Shown: positions 42,478 through 51,053 of the stretch, in pieces
Layout: each line of letters opens with the position of its first letter
Numbering within the stretch: the first letter of the stretch is position 1
NCBI RefSeq assembly: GCF_036026595.1
Contig: NZ_JARZFX010000004.1
Span: forward strand, 254,249 to 318,248
Length of the DNA stretch: 64,000 nt
DNA from: Virgibacillus_P tibetensis
GTDB taxonomy: Bacteria > Bacillota > Bacilli > Bacillales > Amphibacillaceae
Direction of reading: 5' to 3'
Program-made: the position numbers and the translations under genes
Notes under the pieces: generated by a model
Database searches by the model: none
Told to the model about the DNA's origin: nothing
The model's input: the letters and a program-made list of their open reading frames with translations, nothing else

Positions 42478-42666
42478 ATGAAGTTTGAAAAGAAGCATAT
42501 ATTTAAGTTTCTAATCGTAATAGCAGCAGCATTTATAGCACGAATACTTATTGCTTTATTCAGCACAAGCTATAATCAATATGCAGGCCTGATAATAATT
42601 GTTATATCAATTGCAGTTTTATTGTTTTGGATTTATGCGGATGAAAAAAGAGAGGTTAAGAGATGA
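42478..42666 (+). CDS. Small two-helix membrane protein of unknown function
   Basis: Sixty-two residues with two hydrophobic segments (about 9-28 and 36-53), basic at the N-terminus and C-terminus (DEKREVKR). It has a good GAGGTGAGG ribosome site seven bases before ATG 42478, which supports translation. It ends by overlapping the start of the broken secreted-protein gene (ATGA), so the two were once coupled. No family is recognised. Confidence 0.6.
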   Translation: MKFEKKHIFKFLIVIAAAFIARILIALFSTSYNQYAGLIIIVISIAVLLFWIYADEKREVKR

Positions 42667-43211
42667 AGAAAAAGATACTAATTACTTTAAGTACACTTCT
42701 ACTTTTTTTACAGCAATTAGCTGGTTATTCCCCTATTCTGCTCTTAGTCTCACCAAATCCTATACTTACAAGCCCGACCGTGTTGTTGTAGACCAATTTC
42801 TGCAGGATTTAAAGGAATTTAAGGAATTTTATGAGGAGCATCCTAAGAAAAACGATTTAACGACCGAACGTGTTCAGTATATTCTCCAATCATATGATCT
42901 GCCTTGGATAAATACGAAAGAGCCAGTAAAAATGGCGCACCAGGAGCTGGATTTAATTTTGTTTGAAGTAGAGAAAGCGAGGAAAGTATTAATAGATTTT
43001 TAGTGAAAATTATGATGCCTATACAAAAGACTATTTAAAAATGACATTAGTAACTACGTTGGGTATAGAAGAGGAAATTGGGAGGCTTATGGATTCCGGG
43101 TTTGATTCCAGGAAAACAGTTCGCATACAAACCAATAATATTCATGGAAGTTTTATTAACAGCTTTAATAGGCTCGCAACTTTTTATAAGGAATATAAAG
43201 GGGTCAGATGA
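42663..43211 (+). pseudogene. Secreted protein gene with two compensating homopolymer frameshifts
   Basis: ATG 42663 opens a signal peptide (MKKKILITLSTLLLFLQQLA). Near 42729 (run of four C) the reading shifts to another frame that continues PYSALSLTKSYTYKPDR through QYILQSYDLPWINTKEPVK to a TAG at 43001. At the T-run there (42996-43001) the original frame resumes as DFSENYDAYTKDYLKMTL and ends at TGA 43211 with FYKEYKGVR. Removing one T and adding one C gives a continuous protein of about 182 residues. Either a recent pseudogene or two sequencing errors. No family is recognised. Confidence 0.65.
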
Positions 43212-43230
43212 TTGTACCGAAAAGTTGTTA

Positions 43231-43265
43231 TTAAAAAGCGGAGCGCTTCAACAAGCTGCTCCGCT
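43231..43265 (-). terminator. Terminator of the NatAB-like operon
   Basis: On the minus strand AGCGGAGC and GCTCCGCT pair perfectly around a 13-base loop and are followed by TTTTTAA, just after the permease stop codon. Confidence 0.8.
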
Positions 43266-43279
43266 CTTTAGAAGAAAAC

Positions 43280-44521
43280 CTACGCGCGAATCCACTTCCA
43301 AATCTCACCCGGTGTTGCATTTTTTCCATACATTAGAATGCCTACTTTAAATATTTTCCCTGCTAGTTTCATGAATATCCAGACACTCACTACTAGAATT
43401 GCTAAAGAAATAGCAATCTCCATCCACGGCCATTCTTCAAGCACAGCAAGGCGCATGATTAACACCCCTGGAGCAGTGAATGGGATATACGTACCGATTT
43501 GCGCCATTAAGCCACTTGGATCACTGAAAACGGGCCCGATAAAAACAAAAGGAAGAAATGGCAGCATCATAACCATGCCCTGGAAGTTTCCGGCAGTTGA
43601 TATATCCGCCATCGTGGCACCAATACCAACGAAGAGAGAAGCGAATAATAAGAATCCGAGTATAGCAATGGCAAGTAGTAGTGCAAGCTCAGGTACGAAT
43701 AAATATTCCAGTACCGGCATATCAATTCGCCAGATAAGGACTGGCATTACGATCACGATCGAAACGACAGACTGTATGATTCCCAGAACAAAATAACCAA
43801 TAATTTTACCTTGCATCAATTCTGCAGGTGTCAGCGATGATAAAATAATTTCTGCTATTTTATCCTTCTTTTCCTGAGAGGCACTTTGGAAAATAGCCAT
43901 TCCCGTGAATACAATTGAAAGCATAATGAAACCTGCAAATGCCCCGGGCACCATGCGATCCAATGGTGGGCCAGCATCCATCATGGATTCTGCCGCAGGA
44001 TCAATTGCTGCAACATCATCCGCAGCTGGTTCGTCAAACATAATTCCGCGGGAGATGACTGCAAGTTTTTCATCCGTCAGACCAAGTTCTTCCATTTGTT
44101 TTGCCTGCAGTGGCGACTCTAATACTTGTACTTGATTTATAAAAAACGGGTAAATGTCATCACTTGTGTACACTGGGACTATGCCTTCATTTAGTGCACG
44201 TTCATCTAAAAATATAAACGCCGTATTTTCACTGTTTTCCAGCTGATTAACTATTTCTGATTCATTGAGATCTGTTAAGTGCATATCCCAATCAAAACCG
44301 GATTGCTCAGCCGTTTCTTCTAGAACTGGATATATATCCAGTTGATCATTTATAAGAACTCTGGTAAACGTCGATTCCTCGTCGTCTGATCCACCGAGAA
44401 GACTACCTAAAAGCATAAAACCTATGATGAGTACTGGGGTTAAAAACAGACCAATAATAAATGTTTTGTTTTTCAGATTACGCTTAATTTCCCATTTAGC
44501 AACCTTCATCGTGTTACGCAT
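43280..44521 (-). CDS. ABC-2-type permease, NatB/YhaP-like
   Basis: A 413-residue membrane protein with one N-terminal transmembrane segment (FIIGLFLTPVLIIGFMLLG), a long extracytoplasmic domain, and five or six C-terminal segments, the layout of NatB/YhaP. The conserved ASQEKKDKIAEIILSSLTP motif is present. I start at ATG 44521, 12 bases after AGGAGG, overlapping the ATPase stop by eight bases; ATG 44509 is an alternative. Relatives export sodium or unidentified toxic compounds. Operon partner of the ATPase upstream. Confidence 0.87.
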   Translation of the reverse strand: MRNTMKVAKWEIKRNLKNKTFIIGLFLTPVLIIGFMLLGSLLGGSDDEESTFTRVLINDQLDIYPVLEETAEQSGFDWDMHLTDLNESEIVNQLENSENTAFIFLDERALNEGIVPVYTSDDIYPFFINQVQVLESPLQAKQMEELGLTDEKLAVISRGIMFDEPAADDVAAIDPAAESMMDAGPPLDRMVPGAFAGFIMLSIVFTGMAIFQSASQEKKDKIAEIILSSLTPAELMQGKIIGYFVLGIIQSVVSIVIVMPVLIWRIDMPVLEYLFVPELALLLAIAILGFLLFASLFVGIGATMADISTAGNFQGMVMMLPFLPFVFIGPVFSDPSGLMAQIGTYIPFTAPGVLIMRLAVLEEWPWMEIAISLAILVVSVWIFMKLAGKIFKVGILMYGKNATPGEIWKWIRA

Positions 44522-45446
44522 GGACTTCACCAGCCTCCTGTAACAAATTCTTATCTGTAGCAATATCGATAAAGATTTCATGCAAAGAGACACGATCGAT
44601 TGCTAATTCCTGTATGGATAAATGGTCAGGCAGATTTTTTAGCCAGATGGATGGCTCTACATTTTTTGATAAGTATAGCGTAGAGATGTCATCTGTCTGC
44701 TCAACGCGTTGTACATCTGTTATATGCTCTAGGTCCGTACGGTTATTTTTTCCGCGAATAGTACATTTGAAATTGGCATACTGTGTTTTTACATCATCCA
44801 TTGATCCATAAATAACCTTTTGGCCGTGGTGGATCATAAATAACCTGTCAGCCATTTCTTCAACCAGATTCATTTGATGGGAAGATAATAAAATTGCCGT
44901 GCCATTTTCAGCTAAGCTGCGTATTTCTTCTTTGAACAATTCTTGACTGACTGGATCCAGGCCTGAAAAGGGTTCATCTAAGATGAGCAGTTCAGGCTCA
45001 TGTATAATAGAAGCAATGAACTGCACTTTTTGTCCCATCCCTTTTGATAGCTCTTCAACGGATACTTTTTCTTTACCTTCCAAGTCAAATTTCTTCAAAT
45101 AGGTTAGGGCTCGTTCCTTTGCCTGGTCAAGTGGATAATCCTTCAGATCAGCTAAATATAATAAGATATCCATTACCTTTACATTTTTATACAAACCACG
45201 TTCTTCAGGCAAATAACCGATTTTATGTCTCGGAATATCTTTTCCATTACTATTCTGAAAGCTAATGGACCCTTCATCTGGATACATAATTCCCATTATA
45301 TTTCGAATGGTTGTCGATTTTCCTGCGCCATTCGGGCCTAGAATGGCCATGATTTCTCCTTTACGTACGTCAAAAGAAATGTTCTTAATGATCTGTTTAT
45401 CTTTAAATGATTTGCCGAGTTTTTCTACGGCCAGCATTGTTTCCAT
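44514..45446 (-). CDS. ABC transporter ATP-binding protein, NatA/YhaQ-like
   Basis: A 310-residue ATPase. Walker A GPNGAGKST (about residues 41-49), signature LSKGMGQKVQ, Walker B LLILDEPFSGLDP and the switch histidine in LSSHQM. The C-terminal extension of about 80 residues is typical of drug/sodium exporters with an ABC-2 permease. The start METMLAVEK at 45446 fits the family; the frame runs open upstream to 45713 only through repeat sequence. The start could also be the ATG at 45437. Confidence 0.9.
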   Translation of the reverse strand: METMLAVEKLGKSFKDKQIIKNISFDVRKGEIMAILGPNGAGKSTTIRNIMGIMYPDEGSISFQNSNGKDIPRHKIGYLPEERGLYKNVKVMDILLYLADLKDYPLDQAKERALTYLKKFDLEGKEKVSVEELSKGMGQKVQFIASIIHEPELLILDEPFSGLDPVSQELFKEEIRSLAENGTAILLSSHQMNLVEEMADRLFMIHHGQKVIYGSMDDVKTQYANFKCTIRGKNNRTDLEHITDVQRVEQTDDISTLYLSKNVEPSIWLKNLPDHLSIQELAIDRVSLHEIFIDIATDKNLLQEAGEVHA

Positions 45447-45737
45447 CTGTTTATTCACTCTTTCTATTATTAAATTAAGGCTGTTGTCTAAAAGAATTAT
45501 TGTTTTTAACACACAAAATCTATAAAAGGCGACGTAACTCTGGAATAGATTGTTAGCTACCACTACGGAAAAATACACTACGCTTTCACCACTCCGGGTA
45601 CAAGTGCGACATCTACTCAAACTCACGCTGTTCGTTTTCGCAGTGTCTTCTTTGCCGCTGGGCGGTCTGCAAGCCTCCTCGAACTTCACTGTCGTTTCGT
45701 TCTGTGGGATCACGAACCCGTTCTTTTTACTCCCTTT
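45447..45737. other. Intergenic gap filled by degenerate repeat
   Basis: About 290 bases between two minus-strand ABC operons. Most of it (45530-45722) is the common degenerate repeat. A promoter for the NatA-like gene must lie at its left end, but I see no clear consensus. Confidence 0.5.
45530..45722. repeat. Degenerate intergenic repeat
   Basis: Contains CGACGTAACTC, AAAATACACTACGC and GGGCGGTCTGCAAGCC in the same order and spacing as the copy at 30715-30905, plus CCTCCTCGAA shared with 19447-19456. It creates a long spurious open frame on the minus strand in front of the NatA-like ATPase. Confidence 0.55.
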
Positions 45738-46586
45738 TTATTTCAATAAAATAGTTATTATTTCCTCCATTCCCATATTTTTTGCAGTCGTGTAAGTAAG
45801 ATTGTTTTCGAGAAAAAATGTTTCTGTAGCTGATGGGTTATTTGAAATCAGCCTATTATTTTCACGTGAGACTTCTCCGGGAATAGGCTTAACTGAGAGA
45901 TCGCATTTCATCCAGTAACACATATAGCTTTCTGTCAATTCTTCTTTTTCAAAAGTCCCCATCATTTTCCCATTCTGTAATACGTATAAATAGTCAGCAA
46001 GTTTCATAATATCCTCGGATTGATGGCTGGTCATTATAATTGCCCGTTCTCCTTGATCCATCCAATCCACCACTAAATCAATGAAATGTTTTTTTGATGG
46101 AATATCTATAAAAGATGTAGGCTCATCAAGTAGCATTAAGGGGGTGTTTCTAGGTAGGGTCAGCGCAAGACTTAATTTCTGCTGATCCCCCTGTGACAGC
46201 TTCCCATACCGTTTATCTAATGGAATTGCTAAAAGGCTAACCATTTTATTGAACTGATCTTCATTCCAATTAGGATACAGAGGAGATATAAATTCCTTTA
46301 AAGAGTTTCCGGTAAATGGGTTCCATCCAATAACTGTTTGAGGCTGGTAGGCCACTTGCTTTTTCCAACTTTCGTCATGTCCATAGACGAACTTATTAAA
46401 GAATTTAATGTTTCCCATGTCGGGTTTAGCCAGATTCATAATAAGTTTTAGTAAGGTGCTTTTCCCGGATCCGTTGTTGCCAATTAATGCTGTAATGGTT
46501 CCCGGTTCTATTTTCAAGTCGATTGGTCCAAGATTAAACTCATCTATTCTTTTTTGGATTTGTGAAATTTCTAAAAACCTATTCAT
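45738..46586 (-). CDS. ABC transporter ATP-binding protein, YtrB-like
   Basis: A 282-residue ATPase. Walker A GNNGSGKST (about 35-43), signature LSQGDQQKLSLAL, Walker B LMLLDEPTSFIDIP and switch histidine in MTSHQS. It is the last gene of a permease-GntR-ATPase operon and its start overlaps the GntR stop by four bases (ATGA). The arrangement matches the YtrA-type GntR family, whose members control their own ABC exporter genes. Confidence 0.9.
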   Translation of the reverse strand: MNRFLEISQIQKRIDEFNLGPIDLKIEPGTITALIGNNGSGKSTLLKLIMNLAKPDMGNIKFFNKFVYGHDESWKKQVAYQPQTVIGWNPFTGNSLKEFISPLYPNWNEDQFNKMVSLLAIPLDKRYGKLSQGDQQKLSLALTLPRNTPLMLLDEPTSFIDIPSKKHFIDLVVDWMDQGERAIIMTSHQSEDIMKLADYLYVLQNGKMMGTFEKEELTESYMCYWMKCDLSVKPIPGEVSRENNRLISNNPSATETFFLENNLTYTTAKNMGMEEIITILLK

Positions 46587-46984
46587 GTCGATTCTCCTTT
46601 CTTTCTGTATGACTGCACAATTTCATTAAAAATATCCTCGATTTGATCTAGTGAATAATCATAATTGAGTGCTGTTTCGATCGCTTTTTCGATGGTTTGG
46701 TAAACAGCTGCCACTTTTACTTGATGCTTTAACGAGTCTTCTATTTCTGCTACAAATGTACCTTTGCCTTGTGTTGTCCGAATAAATCCTTGGTATTCCA
46801 GGTTTTGATAAGCACGACGAATGGTAATGACACTGGTTTCCAAGTCTTTAGCGAGCGCACGAATGGAAGGCAAAGCCCTTTTAGCAGGTAGATGACCGCC
46901 AGCAATCAAAGCCTTTAATTGATTCTCTATTTGATGATAGAAGGGCTCACGTGATTCTTTTGATAATCGTATAGGTAGTTCCAT
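46583..46984 (-). CDS. GntR-family regulator, YtrA subfamily
   Basis: A 133-residue short GntR protein. The N-terminal winged helix (PFYHQIENQLKALIAGGHLP, RALPSIRALAKDLETSVITIRRAY, TTQGKGTFV) is followed by only about 60 helical residues, as in YtrA. I use ATG 46984 because AAAGGAG lies eight bases upstream; the GTG at 46993 lies too near that site. YtrA-type regulators repress their own operon and respond to cell-wall-active agents in B. subtilis. A palindrome in the promoter is the probable binding site. Confidence 0.9.
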   Translation of the reverse strand: MELPIRLSKESREPFYHQIENQLKALIAGGHLPAKRALPSIRALAKDLETSVITIRRAYQNLEYQGFIRTTQGKGTFVAEIEDSLKHQVKVAAVYQTIEKAIETALNYDYSLDQIEDIFNEIVQSYRKKGEST

Positions 46985-47006
46985 GGCAAACACTCCTTTC
47001 TCACTT

Positions 47007-47735
47007 TTAGAGATAATCCAATTTATCCATGGCTTTTTTCATATAATGCTGCCAATGGGCGAAACCAAAAAACGCCAACAAAATAGATGCTATGGATGAT
47101 ACTATCGGCCACTTTTGAGCGAGAATGATAGACCAATATACAATGCCATTTTCAAATAAAACATGAATCATGGTGAAAATAGAAAGTAAAACGATCAATA
47201 GTGTTACCCCTATAAATATCGTCCCGACAGTAGAAGTTAGCGGTCCTTTCGTGCCGATTTCACTTAAAGGGAATACATATCCCGCGTAAACTCCAAATGA
47301 CAGCCAAATAATAGCGAAGGCTATAAATGAGCCTACAGACAGCATTTCTGGCAATGGGCTCATAAAGTAGATCCCTATTAGTGCCAGCAATTGAAAAGGA
47401 AAGGAATAGAAAAAGTGAACAATAAACCTGCTCTTCATAATTACATCTTGTTTGATGGGCAGTTGTTTTTGCATAACAACTAAAGGTAAAACGATCAAAT
47501 CTCCAGAGACTTTTTTAATTTGAAATTCTTTTGGTTTTGTCCATATTGTAGCGACTGAGAATAAAAGTACAAAAAAGAAGTCAATACCAACAAAGCCATT
47601 TTCCATATAGGATTCTATTGATGTAACAATAAAAAATAGTATGAACATCGAAAATAAAAATGCGGATAAAAAACCGAACTTTGACATTCTCAATTCTAAC
47701 TTAGCTAACGAATAAGCCTGCTTCCATTCCTGCAT
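47007..47735 (-). CDS. Membrane subunit of the YtrA-linked ABC transporter
   Basis: A 242-residue integral membrane protein with about six hydrophobic segments (for example FLSAFLFSMFILFFIVTSI, LIVLLSIFTMIHVLFENG). No catalytic motif is present. As first gene of the operon with a GntR regulator and an ATPase it is the probable permease. Start ATG 47735 has AAAGGAGGAAA upstream. Sequence is not close to any named permease that I recall. Confidence 0.8.
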   Translation of the reverse strand: MQEWKQAYSLAKLELRMSKFGFLSAFLFSMFILFFIVTSIESYMENGFVGIDFFFVLLFSVATIWTKPKEFQIKKVSGDLIVLPLVVMQKQLPIKQDVIMKSRFIVHFFYSFPFQLLALIGIYFMSPLPEMLSVGSFIAFAIIWLSFGVYAGYVFPLSEIGTKGPLTSTVGTIFIGVTLLIVLLSIFTMIHVLFENGIVYWSIILAQKWPIVSSIASILLAFFGFAHWQHYMKKAMDKLDYL

Positions 47736-47771
47736 GGCTGTTTCCTCCTTTAAACTACTTACTGTGTATGT

Positions 47772-47808
47772 CTGTATATACAGTATATATTATCTTTGAA
47801 ATTGTCAA
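47772..47808 (-). promoter_or_regulatory. Promoter and YtrA-type operator of the ABC exporter operon
   Basis: On the minus strand TTGACA (47808-47803), a 15-base spacer, TATACT (47787-47782), then the perfect palindrome CTGTATATACAG (47783-47772) that overlaps the -10 and the start site. The palindrome is extended by TGTATGT. Its position fits autorepression by the GntR protein of the operon. Confidence 0.65.
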
Positions 47809-48014
47809 GTTGAAATAGGTAAGATTCAAGTTATGAGCATACCGTTCATATTTTTGCCATAACATTGTTACTAATATGTGAATCATTACACATGCTTATT
47901 ATTATTTATGGTTAGACATGTTACTATATAAGTGTAATAAGGAATCACCTTACAATATATTGTGAATAACTGAACAAGATTAAAGTAAATCAAAAGATAA
48001 AGGAGATGGAAATC

Positions 48015-48533
48015 GTGTTTGTAAATTTCATTCGCAATAATAAAATAGTAGCTGGGGTATTAGCTTTTCTTAGAATTTATATTGGTTATCAATGGATGAC
48101 CGCAGGATTTGGTAAGATAACTAGTGGTGGGTTTGAGGCAAGTGGTTTCATCCAAGGAGCAATTGCCGGAGCAGGTGGAGATCATCCAGCAGTTCAAGGC
48201 TGGTGGGCAACTTTTCTCGAAGCAGTAGCATTACCTAATGCTGAATTGTTTACGATCTTAGTTATGTGGGGCGAATTGTTAGTAGGAATAGCACTTATCC
48301 TAGGTATTTTCACTAATTTTGCAGCACTAATGGGTATTACAATGAACTTCGCATTTCTATTCAGTGGTACTGTTAGCACAAACGCTCAAATGGTAATAAT
48401 CACAGTTATCTTAATGGTAGCAGGATATAACGCAGGAAGATATGGACTGGACAGATGGGTGATCCCTTTCTTAAAAGATCACACACCAATTCAAAAGCTT
48501 AAAAAACAGAAAAAAGAAGTAATAATCGCATAG
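48015..48533 (+). CDS. DoxX-family membrane protein
   Basis: A 172-residue membrane protein with four transmembrane segments and the DoxX marks LRIYIGYQWMTAGFGKI, GELLVGIALILGIFT and NFAFLFSGTVSTNAQM. The family is related to thiosulfate:quinone oxidoreductase DoxD and is often linked to redox stress. I use GTG 48015 since AGGAG lies nine bases upstream; ATG 48006 overlaps that site. Single gene with its own terminator, upstream of superoxide dismutase. Confidence 0.85.
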   Translation: MFVNFIRNNKIVAGVLAFLRIYIGYQWMTAGFGKITSGGFEASGFIQGAIAGAGGDHPAVQGWWATFLEAVALPNAELFTILVMWGELLVGIALILGIFTNFAALMGITMNFAFLFSGTVSTNAQMVIITVILMVAGYNAGRYGLDRWVIPFLKDHTPIQKLKKQKKEVIIA

Positions 48534-48535
48534 GA

Positions 48536-48569
48536 AAGAAGAGTTGGCCTAAAGGTCAGCTCTTCTTTT
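48536..48569 (+). terminator. Terminator of the DoxX gene
   Basis: AAAGAAGAGTTGGCC and GGTCAGCTCTTCTTT pair (one G-T mismatch pair) around TAAA, followed by TAT; the 3 prime arm itself ends in a T-rich run. Confidence 0.8.
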
Positions 48570-48682
48570 ATCTTATTGTATAAGAACTAAGACAAAGGGA
48601 CGATATTAGTCATTATAGGTTTAAACTTCCTCGATTGTGTGAAAATTAAGTAGTAACAATCTTGAAGGGAGCTATAAACGGG

Positions 48683-49291
48683 ATGAAACAATGGGTATAT
48701 TACCTGCTTATCATTTCATTGATTACTGTTCTGGCAGCATGTGGAACCGATGAACAGGAGAACCAGGACGGATTAGAAGAGCAAGAACCAGACACAGCAG
48801 AAGATATGGAAGAAGATGACAATGCGAACGCTACGGAGGAAGAGGAGGTTCTCGTTTCTTTGATTGACACGGAGGGAAATATGGTAGCAACAGCTACATT
48901 GGTAGAAGAGGATTCAGGAGTAACGATTAATCTGGAAGGTGAGAACTTACCTCCAGGAACACATGGATTTCATATACATGAAGAGGGAGCCTGCGAAGAG
49001 CCTGACTTTGAATCTGCAGGTGGACACTATAACCCAACAGATGCAAATCATGGTTTTGATGATCCGGATGGACCTCATGCAGGTGATTTGCCGAATATTG
49101 AAGTATCAGAAGACGGAACAGTAACAGAAGAAGTAAAGGCTGATATGGTCACATTAGTGAAAGATGAGGATAACTCATTGTATAAAGATGGGGGTACAGC
49201 ATTGGTAATTCACTCAGAGGCAGATGATTACAGCTCACAGCCTGCAGGTGAAGCCGGAGAACGTATTGCGTGCGGAGTAATTAGTGAATAA
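48683..49291 (+). CDS. sodC: Cu/Zn superoxide dismutase, lipoprotein
   Basis: A 202-residue exported lipoprotein: signal peptide with lipobox LAAC (Cys20), an acidic linker (about 23-55), then the Cu/Zn superoxide dismutase domain. All metal ligands can be found: copper H97, H99, H115 and H177; zinc H115, H123, H132 and D135; the guiding arginine R194 and the disulfide cysteines C104 and C197 are also present. B. subtilis YojM is reported to lack part of the copper site; this protein is complete, so it should be active. ATG 48683 is preferred to TTG 48662. Confidence 0.93.
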   Translation: MKQWVYYLLIISLITVLAACGTDEQENQDGLEEQEPDTAEDMEEDDNANATEEEEVLVSLIDTEGNMVATATLVEEDSGVTINLEGENLPPGTHGFHIHEEGACEEPDFESAGGHYNPTDANHGFDDPDGPHAGDLPNIEVSEDGTVTEEVKADMVTLVKDEDNSLYKDGGTALVIHSEADDYSSQPAGEAGERIACGVISE

Positions 49292-49362
49292 CTTCAGTTA
49301 AAAAGTTCAGAGTAATTTATAATGGGATTACTTCAAGGGTGCTACTAATTAAATAACATATC

Positions 49363-49407
49363 CATACACACGTAATTTCACGTTGAAATTAGCGTGTGTA
49401 TTTTTTT
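49363..49407 (+). terminator. Terminator of the superoxide dismutase gene
   Basis: ATACACACG and CGTGTGTAT together with inner arms AATTTCA and TGAAATT form a long stem, followed by TTTTTTT. Confidence 0.85.
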
Positions 49408-49755
49408 AAAGCTTTTTTAATGGATAGGAAAGTATAAAATTTTGGCTGCAATTAATTCTTACAATTAAACAGCCACGTCCAGCGCAAGCGCCCATCACCT
49501 AGTGCCCTTCCGGACTCTTCTTAATCTAACTCAACATAAACCAATTCGTTACAGATGAGGGAGGTCGACTAAAATCGGGCTTGTGCTCAGGCGTCGACAT
49601 ACCCCTATGTAGGGGCATGTTTTCTTTTTTAATAGAAGACTGCAGGTGTATTTGATAGGATACATTCATTTTATTATTGCTGTTCGAACCACGATGAAGC
49701 AATTCAAACTAATTACTAATATCACTAGTTATTTCAGGGACGGGAGCTAACCCTT

Positions 49756-49779
49756 TGTATAGGGGATGATACCTATACA
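49756..49779. promoter_or_regulatory. Candidate operator upstream of the MFS carrier
   Basis: A perfect eight-base inverted repeat, TGTATAGG and CCTATACA, with an eight-base centre, about 80 bases before the MFS start codon. No regulator gene is adjacent, so the binding protein is unknown. Confidence 0.4.
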
Positions 49780-49859
49780 GCATAAAGCGAAAAGCCCATT
49801 TCATTTCAATTATAACTGCTGTATAATGTATTTCGACTCACGAAGGAAGGAAGTTTTAT

Positions 49860-51053
49860 ATGAGGTCGCATACAAAAACACAGGCGGCACAGGTTAGCGG
49901 CAAAATTTGGACACGTGATTTTGTGTTAATTTGTCTTGCTAATTTTTTTATATTTCTTGGATTTCAAATGACTCTGCCAACCCTACCGTTATTCGTCAAG
50001 GAGTTGGGAGGAAGTGATCAGTTAATTGGAGTTATCGTTGGTATCTTTACCTTTTCTGCATTATTGTTTCGTCCATATGCGGGACATGCTTTAGAGTCAA
50101 AGGGCAGACGATTTGTTTATATGTTCGGGCTTGCAGTCTTTGTGTTTTCAGTAGGATCCTTTGGTTTCGTTACAAGTATTGCCTTTTTAGTAATCATGAG
50201 AATTGTTCAGGGAATTGGCTGGGGATTTTCTACGACAGCAACCGGAACCATTGCTACAGATCTTATTCCCCCGAAGCGCCGTGGGGAAGGAATGGGTTAT
50301 TTTGGTCTGTCAGGGAATATTGCCTTGGCAATCGGACCAGCGCTTGGCTTAACACTTGTCGGTGTTATTTCTTTTTCGCAATTATTTTTAATTTGCGCTT
50401 CATTAGGTCTTGTGGCGTTTCTGCTATCTTCTAAAATACGATATAAACAAGTAGAAAAAATGACGGACAAAACAACAACAGTCAAGTTTGATATTTTTGA
50501 AAAAAGTGCGATAGAGCCATCGATATTGTTGTTTTTCGTCACCGTTACCTTTGGTGGAATAGCGACATTTCTTCCACTGTATGCAGAAGAACAGAATATA
50601 CTTGGGATCGAATCGTACTTCCTGGTTTTTGCGGTATTTCTTATGGTATCTCGAACTTTTGCAGGGAAGATATATGATAAAAAAGGACACTTATATGTAT
50701 TCTTACCAGGAACCATTCTTATTTTCATTGCTATGCTCTTATTATCCTGGCTGCCAAACACGATGGTAATGTTAATTGCTGCAGGGATGTATGGTCTTGG
50801 ATTCGGAAGTGTTCAGCCAGCACTGCAGGCCTGGGCTGTTGATAAAGCGCCTGGTAATCGAAAGGGAATGGCAAACGCAACGTTTTTCTCATTCTTTGAT
50901 CTGGGCGTTGGTATTGGTGCAATTGGCTTTGGGCAACTTGCATATATCTTTAATTACGCAATAATTTATATAACGTCTGCAGGTTCCGTAATGCTTTCGA
51001 TTATTTTTTATATCTATTTAGTACTAAAAGCAAGTAAGGAAAATAAAACATAG
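49860..51053 (+). CDS. MFS transporter (YwoG/YfcJ-like, probable efflux)
   Basis: A 397-residue major-facilitator protein with 12 hydrophobic segments. The loop 2-3 motif reads RPYAGHALESKGRRFVYM, and the N-terminal FFIFLGFQMTLPTLPLFVKE and the GIGWGFSTTATGTIATDLIP segments are typical of the Bacillus YwoG/YfcJ group. ATG 49860 has AAGGAAGG upstream. Single gene. Substrate unknown; relatives are annotated as multidrug or arabinose-type exporters. Confidence 0.87.
   Translation: MRSHTKTQAAQVSGKIWTRDFVLICLANFFIFLGFQMTLPTLPLFVKELGGSDQLIGVIVGIFTFSALLFRPYAGHALESKGRRFVYMFGLAVFVFSVGSFGFVTSIAFLVIMRIVQGIGWGFSTTATGTIATDLIPPKRRGEGMGYFGLSGNIALAIGPALGLTLVGVISFSQLFLICASLGLVAFLLSSKIRYKQVEKMTDKTTTVKFDIFEKSAIEPSILLFFVTVTFGGIATFLPLYAEEQNILGIESYFLVFAVFLMVSRTFAGKIYDKKGHLYVFLPGTILIFIAMLLLSWLPNTMVMLIAAGMYGLGFGSVQPALQAWAVDKAPGNRKGMANATFFSFFDLGVGIGAIGFGQLAYIFNYAIIYITSAGSVMLSIIFYIYLVLKASKENKT

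Larger units (their letters stand above)
49292..49859. other. Intergenic region with two hairpins, repeat sequence and an operator-like dyad
   Basis: About 570 bases. It contains the sodC terminator (49363-49407), repeat-like G+C-rich sequence (CAGCGCAAGCGCCC near 49487), a GTCGAC pair (49564-49569 and 49593-49598), a small hairpin CCCCTA-TG-TAGGGG followed by a T-rich run (49602-49630), and an inverted repeat ahead of the MFS gene. No gene is seen. Confidence 0.55.

Noticed and set aside
45447..45713. N-terminal extension of about 89 codons on the NatA-like ATPase
   Set aside because: The extension is translated repeat sequence; the family start METMLAVEK is well placed.
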